From positions 1 through 58,526 of the forward strand of contig JACZSK010000008.1 in assembly GCA_022574255.1 (NCBI GenBank): DNA of 58,526 nucleotides. Reading direction: 5' to 3'. The notes beneath the pieces were generated by a model that was not told where the DNA came from, searched no databases, and saw nothing but the letters and a program-made list of their open reading frames with translations. This DNA comes from Pseudomonadota bacterium. Lineage in GTDB: Bacteria > Pseudomonadota > Alphaproteobacteria > Sphingomonadales > SMXR01. How positions within the stretch are numbered: the first letter of the stretch is position 1; each line of letters begins with the position of its first letter. Shown piece after piece: positions 52,972-58,526 of this stretch. Both the position numbers and the translations under genes were made by a program.

Positions 52972-54021
52972 TCAGGCGGGAATGCGCGACAGGTCGCCCG
53001 CACCCGCACCCGGAACCGGGGCAGGGGCCGCCTTCGGTGACATTTCCAGCATGCGTTCCAGGGGCCTCAAGGCGGCCACCCGCAACGCGTCGCTCACCTC
53101 AACACGGGGTTCCATGTCGCGCAGCGCCAGATAAATCTTTTCCATGTTGTTCAGCGCCATGAAGGGGCACATGTTGCAATTGCAGTTGCCGTCGGCCCCG
53201 GGTGCGCCGATGAAGGTTTTCTCCGGCGCGTCAATCTGCATCTGGTGGATGATATTGGGCTCCGTGGCGACAATAATGGTGCTGGCCGGGGCCTCGCGGC
53301 TGAACTTCAGGATCGACGAGGTCGAGCCGATATGGTCGGCGTGGTCGAGAATATGCTCCGGACATTCGGGGTGGGCGGCCACCGGGGCGTCCGGGTGTTC
53401 CGCCTTCAACTTGATCAGCTCGCGCTCTGAAAACTGCTCGTGGACGATGCAGGTGCCCTCCCACAACAGCATGTCGCGCCCCGTTTTGCGCACCAGATAG
53501 GCGCCCAGATATTTGTCCGGGGCAAAGAGGATCGGCTGGTCGGCGGGGATCTGGTTGATGATTGCCTCGGCGTTCGACGAGGTGACAATGATATCGGATT
53601 CCGCTTTCACCGCCGCCGAGCAATTAATATAAGTCAGCGCGATATGGTCGGCGTGGGCGCGGCGAAAGGCGCGAAACTCGTCGGGCGGGCAGGAGGTCTC
53701 GAGGCTGCAGCCGGCTTTCATGTCGGGCACCAGCACCGTCTTGCCGGGGCTGAGAATTTTTGCCACTTCGGCCATGAAATGAACGCCGCAGAATACAATC
53801 ACATCGGCGTCGGTGGCCGCCGCCTTTCGCGAGAGATCAAGCGAGTCACCAACAAAATCGGCGATATCCTGGATTGCGCCCTCCTGGTAGTAGTGGGCCA
53901 GGATCACGGCGTTGCGCGTTCTCCGCAGGCGTTCGATCTCCGCCTCCAGGTCCAGCGTCGGGTCGATAGCCGCGACGCGGGTCGCAAGCTCGGGGTCGTG
54001 TAAATCTAGCTGCATGGACAT
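52972..54021 (-). CDS. nadA: Quinolinate synthase
   Basis: A 349-residue 4Fe-4S enzyme which condenses iminoaspartate with dihydroxyacetone phosphate to quinolinate. Conserved parts are [52 protein letters not shown], and [16 protein letters not shown] and the late Cys block [19 protein letters not shown] 54021 has AAAGGA before it. It is first in nadA-nadC. A palindrome in its leader may regulate it. Confidence 0.96.
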   Translation of the reverse strand: MSMQLDLHDPELATRVAAIDPTLDLEAEIERLRRTRNAVILAHYYQEGAIQDIADFVGDSLDLSRKAAATDADVIVFCGVHFMAEVAKILSPGKTVLVPDMKAGCSLETSCPPDEFRAFRRAHADHIALTYINCSAAVKAESDIIVTSSNAEAIINQIPADQPILFAPDKYLGAYLVRKTGRDMLLWEGTCIVHEQFSERELIKLKAEHPDAPVAAHPECPEHILDHADHIGSTSSILKFSREAPASTIIVATEPNIIHQMQIDAPEKTFIGAPGADGNCNCNMCPFMALNNMEKIYLALRDMEPRVEVSDALRVAALRPLERMLEMSPKAAPAPVPGAGAGDLSRIPA

Positions 54022-54032
54022 GGCTTATCCTT

Positions 54033-54057
54033 TACCTGATCGATTATCGACCGGGTA
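54033..54057. promoter_or_regulatory. 25-bp near-palindrome upstream of nadA
   Basis: The site begins TACC and ends GGTA, with the core TCGATTATCGA; 10 of 12 outer pairs are complementary. It starts 12 bases before the nadA ATG. A possible -10 (TATATT on the minus strand, near 54062) places it at the transcript start. It may be an operator for an NAD-biosynthesis repressor. Regulator unknown. Confidence 0.5.
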
Positions 54058-54093
54058 GGTCTAATATAGGGCTCTCGCGGGCCATTTCCAGAG

Positions 54094-54996
54094 TCAGGCG
54101 GGCTGGTAAAGAGCATCCAGCCCGGCGTCGCCATTGGCCACCACCAGTCCCTGATCGACCAGATGGATCAAATGCGCCAGCGTTGAGCGCGCCGCCGCCG
54201 GGTGCAACTCCGTGGCCACATCGGTGTAGACGCGGGCGACGATGGGCTCAACCGCCTCCATGCCCGCCCGCACGGCGGCGAGAATCTTTGCCTCGCGGGC
54301 CTGGCGGTGGGCGATCAACGCCGCGATGAAGGCCTCGGGATCGTCGATGACCGGTCCATGGCAGGGGATGAGGCGCTTCTCATCGCGCGCCTTAACCTTG
54401 TCCAGGCTGGCCATATACTGCGCCATGTCGCCATCGGGTGGCGAAATAATGGTCGTCGACCAGCCCATGATATGGTCGCCGGTGAAAAGCGCCTGCTCCT
54501 CGCGGAGCGCAAAACAAAGATGGTTTGAAGTATGGCCGGGCGTATGCACCGCCTCGAGTGTCCAGCCGTCGCCCTCCACCAGTTCACCGTCGGCCAGGCG
54601 GATATCGGGGGCGAAGTCCATGTCGGCGCCGGCTTCCACCTGTTCGCCCGCCAACCCCGCCTCGCGGCCCGCACCATGGGGCCCAAAGGCCAGCACCGGC
54701 GCGCCGGTCTGTGCTGCCAATATGCTGGCCAGCGGCGAATGATCCAGATGGGTGTGGGTGACCAGAATATGGCTGACTGTCCTGCCCTCCAGCGCTGCGG
54801 TCAGGGCGGCCAGATGGTCGTCCCGCGCCGGGCCGGGGTCAATCACCGCCACGCTATCGGCCCCGACGATATAGCTGCCGGTGCCCCAGGCGGTAAAAGG
54901 CCCGGCGTTGGGCGCAACGACCCGCTGTATCAGCGGCGACACAGCCTGTGCGCTGCCTGTATTTGGCTCGAAATCAATCAGGTAGGGAATATCCAT
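54094..54996 (-). CDS. MBL-fold metallo-hydrolase (LACTB2-like)
   Basis: A 300-residue hydrolase of the metallo-beta-lactamase fold. The zinc motif is THTHLDHSPLAS; later ligands lie in HTPGHTSNHLCF and FTGDHIMGW. The C-terminal helical part (residues about 215-300) with CHGPVIDDPEAFIAALIAHR is typical of LACTB2-like proteins. ATG 54996 is preferred; the longer frame upstream runs through low-complexity repeats (55049-55109). Confidence 0.9.
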   Translation of the reverse strand: MDIPYLIDFEPNTGSAQAVSPLIQRVVAPNAGPFTAWGTGSYIVGADSVAVIDPGPARDDHLAALTAALEGRTVSHILVTHTHLDHSPLASILAAQTGAPVLAFGPHGAGREAGLAGEQVEAGADMDFAPDIRLADGELVEGDGWTLEAVHTPGHTSNHLCFALREEQALFTGDHIMGWSTTIISPPDGDMAQYMASLDKVKARDEKRLIPCHGPVIDDPEAFIAALIAHRQAREAKILAAVRAGMEAVEPIVARVYTDVATELHPAAARSTLAHLIHLVDQGLVVANGDAGLDALYQPA

Positions 54997-55048
54997 CGGC
55001 CCATTCAGGCATGCCGTGGCGGTCGTGGCAAGGGGCCAAAAAAAGGGC

Positions 55049-55125
55049 AAAAAAGGGACAGGCCCCCCAAAAAAAAGAGACAGGCCCCCAATAAAAAAAG
55101 GGACAGGCCAGAGACCCGTCCCTTT
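55049..55125 (-). terminator. Terminator with a tandemly repeated 3' arm
   Basis: On the minus strand AAAGGGAC (55125-55118) pairs with GTCCCTTT (55104-55097), followed by T's, ending the 55168-55458 transcript. The 3' half, GGCCTGTCCC followed by T's, recurs twice more (about 55069-55089 and 55049-55068), with one variant base. So three similar terminator arms stand in a row. Confidence 0.75.
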
Positions 55126-55167
55126 CTCGCATCGCGTCGCCGATAAAGGCGACACAGAGGAATTCCG

Positions 55168-55458
55168 TTAAACGTCTTCGGCGCCACCCTTGCCGCGGGG
55201 GTGGTTCAAACCGAAGTCCGCATAGATTACGTTGTTGCCCTCGCCCTCGCCCACGGCCGGGCCCTCCAGCAGGCCCTCGTCGATCAGGCGCCGGATGGAA
55301 CGATCCTTGACCGCGCGCCAATAACGGGTCTGGTCGAAATCGCCGCCACGGAAGGCCCTGCGTAATTCTTCGTTGGCCAGGTCCGGGGCTCCCGGACCAA
55401 CCGCGGAGAGAAGAAATTCGGTGGCAATTTCGATCTGATTTTCAGTACCGGCAGACAT
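55168..55458 (-). CDS. Hypothetical small protein
   Basis: A 96-residue soluble protein of unknown family. It has a helical start (NQIEIATEFLLSAVG), the segment LRRAFRGGDFDQTRYWRAVKDRSIRRLIDEGLLEG and a polar end (NHPRGKGGAEDV). The middle part resembles a winged or helical DNA-binding piece only weakly. ATG 55458 is chosen because the upstream 22 codons look non-coding. It has its own terminator. No function can be given. Confidence 0.6.
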   Translation of the reverse strand: MSAGTENQIEIATEFLLSAVGPGAPDLANEELRRAFRGGDFDQTRYWRAVKDRSIRRLIDEGLLEGPAVGEGEGNNVIYADFGLNHPRGKGGAEDV

Positions 55459-55692
55459 TATTTTTTCCCATATTTCCCAACATGCATTTTCGACCCGCTG
55501 TAAAGAGAGCAAGACCCGGGCCAAACAGGTGATTTTGGAAAAAACTGAGAAATATCAGCAGGTTATACCAAAACGAGGTTTGCCGCGGGCAAGCGAAAAC
55601 GTCCCAGACTGGGTGAATTGTATCAATTTGAAACGGCTGATCCGGGCTGGAGCGTCCCGGAACGGGATGGTGAAAATTGTATGCTTTTTGTT

Positions 55693-56514
55693 CTATTCTG
55701 GCGCCGAAAAGCCCCGCCTCAGGAAAACCTCCTGCGCTTCGGGACTGGCCAGATAGAGAAAAAACTTCGCGGCGGTCTTGCTGGCCGGTGGCTGGCCAAC
55801 CAGGACCGCCAGATACTGGATCCGGCCATCGGATCCGGCGGGTCCGGCGGGAATTTCAGCAATGATTGTCACGCGGTCCGAGCCTGCCGCGTCGCTGGCG
55901 AAAAGGATGCCCAGGCCGACCAGGCCTCGTTCCACCTGCAGCAGCGCCGCCCGGGCATTGGCCGCCGGCGCGAGGCGTGGGCCGACAGTCTCCCATAACC
56001 CCAGCGCCTTCAGGCTGCTACGCGCATACATGCCCAGCGGCACGCTGCCCGGATCGCCGGTGGCAATTCTGCCGGTATCTTGCGCCAGCAGCAGGGTGCG
56101 GATATTGGCGGTGCTATGCGCCGATGCGGCGGGCCGGGCGAGCACCAGGCTGTTCCCGGCGATCGCCTGTACGTCCGCCATGTCGATGCGCTGGCGCTCT
56201 GCCAGCCGCTCCAGCCACAGGGGATGGGCGGTGATAAACAGGTCCGCCGGGGCGCCATATTCTATCTGGCGGGCCAGCGCCGCCGACGAAGCGAAGGCGA
56301 AACGCAGTTTTATGCCGTTGCGCTCCTCGTAAAGCCTGGCGATCTGCTGCAGCGGCGGGGCCAGGCTGGAGGCGGCAAAAACCAGGATTTCATCGTTACC
56401 GGTTTTGCCGGGCGCCGCCGCCGCAGAATTGGCAGGCACCATAACCGTCAAGGCGACCATGAGGATCGCCGCCAGCATATGTCTGTACGCTTGCATCAGG
56501 GAACTATGCTTCAT
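55693..56514 (-). CDS. modA: Molybdate ABC transporter substrate-binding protein (ModA-like)
   Basis: A 273-residue periplasmic binding protein. A signal peptide (MLAAILMVALTVMVPANSAAAA) precedes the mature part ILVFAASSLAPPLQQIARLYEERNG, the ModA hallmark. Ligand-site segments are FAFASSAALARQIEYGAPADLFITA and LGMYARSSLKALGLWE. The start is ATG 56514 (ATG 56526 possible). No modB or modC gene is nearby, so it may work with a transporter elsewhere or bind another oxyanion. Confidence 0.87.
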   Translation of the reverse strand: MKHSSLMQAYRHMLAAILMVALTVMVPANSAAAAPGKTGNDEILVFAASSLAPPLQQIARLYEERNGIKLRFAFASSAALARQIEYGAPADLFITAHPLWLERLAERQRIDMADVQAIAGNSLVLARPAASAHSTANIRTLLLAQDTGRIATGDPGSVPLGMYARSSLKALGLWETVGPRLAPAANARAALLQVERGLVGLGILFASDAAGSDRVTIIAEIPAGPAGSDGRIQYLAVLVGQPPASKTAAKFFLYLASPEAQEVFLRRGFSAPE

Positions 56515-56767
56515 CCCTGGTTTCATAGTGCATTTTGCGACGGATTGCCGGGAATTTGAGACAAGCCGCCAGACTGCGCCAGGGCGCTGATGTAGAATGG
56601 CGGAAGCAGAACGCAATCCGCCGGGCGCGCCAGCATCCTGTAATGCTATATTCGTGGCGACCGGCAAACGTATCCGCGCGCTGCCCATGGGAGACCAACT
56701 GACCCGTGCTTGACGTTATTCGCCCGTAGGGTGGTGCGGAACGAGAGCCGGGAGACAAGAAAAGGAT

Positions 56768-57967
56768 ATGACCGAACAGACTTCAGCACTTCCGCCGGCT
56801 GAACCGGCGGCAGAGACCTCTTTGGCTGCGCCGCAGATGGTTGACATGCTGCTCGGCCTGGCGTTGGCGCTGTTGGCGCTGGACCATATGCGCGAGTTCT
56901 TTTCCGGCGCCAATTACTGGCCCGGCGATCTGGATAAAACCACCCCGCCGCTTTTTTTCACCCATTGGGTGACCCATATGGCGGCGCCGGTCTTTGTTTT
57001 CCTCATCGGCACCGCGGCCTGCCTGTGGTTGTCGCGCGGCATGTCGCGCAACAAGCTGTCCGGATATCTGCTGACCCGGGGCTTTGCGTTGATCCTGCTG
57101 GAGATCACGGTCATAAGCTTCGGCTGGAGCTGGGAGATTCCCGGACCGGTATTCCTGCTGATTTTCTGGGCCGTCGGCATTTCAATGGTGACCATGGCGG
57201 GGCTGATTTATCTGCCGATCTGGGCGGTCGCGGGTATCGGCCTGATATTGCTCACCGGGCATAATACGCTGGACTATATCAAGGCCGAAAATCTTGGCGA
57301 CATCTCGACGCTCTGGCGGCTCTTGCACGCCGGCGGCAAGGCTCATCTGGGGCCGCTCAATCTATACATCGTATACCCGGTCATTCCCTGGGTGGGCATC
57401 ATGGCGGCGGGCTACGCCCTGGGGCCGCTGTTACAGCGGGAAAAGACAGAGCGCCGCAGGCTGCTTGCCTGGCTGGGGCTGGGGCTGGTCCTGGCCTTCC
57501 TGGCGCTGCGGCTCCTGAATGGCTATGGCGACAAACACCCCTGGGGCGCCGAGGATGACGCAATGCTCACCGTCATGTCCTTCCTCAACACCACCGGCTA
57601 TCCGCCGTCGCTGCAGTATCTGCTGATGACCCTGGGGCTGGCAATATTGCTGATGCCCTGGCTGGAGCGGCTGGGCGGGCCCGTGGCGCGGTTTCTCGCC
57701 ACTTTCGGGCGGGCGCCGTTCTTCTTTTTCGTGCTGCAGCTATACCTGGCGCATATCTCCGTGGTGGCGGTGGCGCTGGCCTTCGGCGGCGCGTGGGTCG
57801 ACATGCTCGGTCCTTTTTGGGACTACAAGAAAGCCACCGGTTTCGGTTTTGCGCTGCCCTGGGTCTATCTGGCCTGGCTGGCCGAGCTGGGCCTGCTCTA
57901 CGCCGCCTGCCGCTGGTACGCCGGCGCCAAGGCACGCGGCCACCCCAGATGGCTGGTCTGGCTGTAG
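56768..57967 (+). CDS. DUF1624/heparan-alpha-glucosaminide N-acetyltransferase-like membrane protein
   Basis: A 399-residue protein with about ten membrane helices, matching the DUF1624 / HGSNAT-like acyltransferase group. The conserved opening MVDMLLGLALALLALDHMREFF is typical; the middle has YPVIPWVGIMAAGYALGP. No clear activity is proven for bacterial members. It may acylate sugars at the membrane, or have another function. Confidence 0.87.
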   Translation: MTEQTSALPPAEPAAETSLAAPQMVDMLLGLALALLALDHMREFFSGANYWPGDLDKTTPPLFFTHWVTHMAAPVFVFLIGTAACLWLSRGMSRNKLSGYLLTRGFALILLEITVISFGWSWEIPGPVFLLIFWAVGISMVTMAGLIYLPIWAVAGIGLILLTGHNTLDYIKAENLGDISTLWRLLHAGGKAHLGPLNLYIVYPVIPWVGIMAAGYALGPLLQREKTERRRLLAWLGLGLVLAFLALRLLNGYGDKHPWGAEDDAMLTVMSFLNTTGYPPSLQYLLMTLGLAILLMPWLERLGGPVARFLATFGRAPFFFFVLQLYLAHISVVAVALAFGGAWVDMLGPFWDYKKATGFGFALPWVYLAWLAELGLLYAACRWYAGAKARGHPRWLVWL

Positions 57968-57994
57968 GATCAGTTGGCAAACCAAGGCGGGATT

Positions 57995-58423
57995 TTAGCG
58001 GTCGGTATCACCCTTCTGGACAACCATCCTTCTGGCGGCTTCCGCCAGGAAAGCAGAGCGGGTGAGCCCCCGTATCCCGGCCTCGCGATCAATGAGAGCG
58101 AGAGTGTTTTCGTCGATCGACGCGGTGAAACGCTTGGGCTTGCCAACCTTCATCAGCAGGGGCACATAGGCGACAACTCCGTCTTCGGCGGCTTTCCTGA
58201 ATTCGGGGTCTTCCCGCCATTCCTCAAGCGTCTTGCCTTCGGGAATGTCTTCCCCCTCGGACAGCATGTCCTCGACGTAAAGGGCAAGACCCTGGGCGGC
58301 GTTTTCGATGGCGCCTCGGGCGGATTCATCATCGGCGCCATAGCAGCCGGGGAAATCGGGCAAGGTCACGCCATAGGCGCTATCCGGATCCTTGTGAACA
58401 ATGGCAATATAGATTCCTTTCAC
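57995..58423 (-). CDS. hicB: HicB-family antitoxin
   Basis: A 142-residue antitoxin. The N-terminal domain (YIAIVHKDPDSAYGVTLPDFPGC) binds HicA, and the C-terminal ribbon-helix-helix (KPKRFTASIDENTLALIDREAG, TRSAFLAEAARRMV) should bind DNA at its own promoter. A hicA tail lies 27 bases upstream on the same strand, giving the normal hicA-hicB order. It neutralises the HicA mRNA-cutting toxin. Confidence 0.93.
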   Translation of the reverse strand: MKGIYIAIVHKDPDSAYGVTLPDFPGCYGADDESARGAIENAAQGLALYVEDMLSEGEDIPEGKTLEEWREDPEFRKAAEDGVVAYVPLLMKVGKPKRFTASIDENTLALIDREAGIRGLTRSAFLAEAARRMVVQKGDTDR

Positions 58424-58450
58424 GATGCGTACCCCTTTGCTGGATGTTCT

Positions 58451-58526
58451 TCATTGGCTGCGGGCCTTCTTTTGAATGTCTTTCACGAGACCCGTCGGCA
58501 GGTCTTTTTTCGGGTGCGGAATAACA
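58451..58526 (-). CDS. hicA: HicA-family toxin, C-terminal end
   Basis: The last 24 codons of a gene running off the right edge on the minus strand read VIPHPKKDLPTGLVKDIQKK before a short tail and stop. This is the typical C-terminus of HicA double-stranded-RNA-binding-fold mRNA interferases (usually VPHPKKDL.G). The stop is 27 bases before the hicB ATG. The catalytic His lies outside the window. Confidence 0.85.
   Translation of the reverse strand, partial: VIPHPKKDLPTGLVKDIQKKARSQ

Overview
The window is high-GC, densely packed chromosomal DNA from an alphaproteobacterium. That placement rests on a DUF2336 protein, a CGNR-type regulator, a lone Fe(III) ABC permease, the xseB-ispA-tlyA-rlmD block, a 17-kDa surface-antigen lipoprotein and alphaproteobacterial intergenic palindromes. 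No rRNA, tRNA, CRISPR array or complete insertion sequence is visible. I cannot place it to genus. Two genes are broken by single-base frameshifts, which may be real or may be assembly errors.

Layout. 1-4.8 kb: the end of a CoA-transferase III gene, an isochorismatase-like hydrolase, a GntR regulator and a TonB receptor behind a GntR-type palindrome, looking like a small uptake/catabolism locus. 4.9-13.8 kb: a CGNR regulator, two lipoprotein peptidases (M19, M28), a membrane sensor with a CxxCH heme motif next to a possible PAS protein, a D-aminoacylase-like lipoprotein and a charged lipoprotein. 13.8-25 kb: an orphan gene behind a consensus sigma-54 promoter, a frameshifted threonine synthase, gamma-carbonic anhydrase, DUF2336, Fe(III) transporter parts, a 2-hydroxyacid dehydrogenase, a class V aminotransferase, and a probable sigma-54-driven structured small RNA just upstream of glutaryl-CoA dehydrogenase. 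25-34 kb: a 2OG-oxygenase-like protein, a frameshifted S10 peptidase, an FAD oxidase with tsaC, an acyl-CoA dehydrogenase and an unusual zinc-protease-like protein.

34-41.2 kb is a same-strand run: MBL hydrolase, SDR and acyl-CoA ligase (lipid or acyl-CoA metabolism), then xseB, ispA, tlyA and rlmD. 41.2-47.8 kb: a DUF4431 protein, a DJ-1-like remnant, an AT-rich GIY-YIG protein, aroC, fabI, a BrkB-family protein, a DnaJ-like protein, a lipoprotein and pdxH. At 47.8-48.25 kb lies a 415-bp MITE-like element with terminal inverted repeats and a tandem array of hairpin-forming 30-bp units; it ends three bases before a cation-efflux gene. 49-58.5 kb: PhzF, oligoendopeptidase F, nadA-nadC, an MBL hydrolase, a triplicated terminator arm, an orphan ModA, a DUF1624-like membrane protein and a hicA-hicB module cut by the window end.

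Most genes are ordinary metabolism. The strongest unexplained signals are the sigma-54 small RNA (about 23.4-23.7 kb), the second sigma-54 promoter with its orphan gene (14.07 kb), the MITE-like hairpin array (47.83-48.25 kb), the metzincin-like protein (31.9-34 kb) and the heme-motif sensor lacking an output domain (9.5-10.8 kb).
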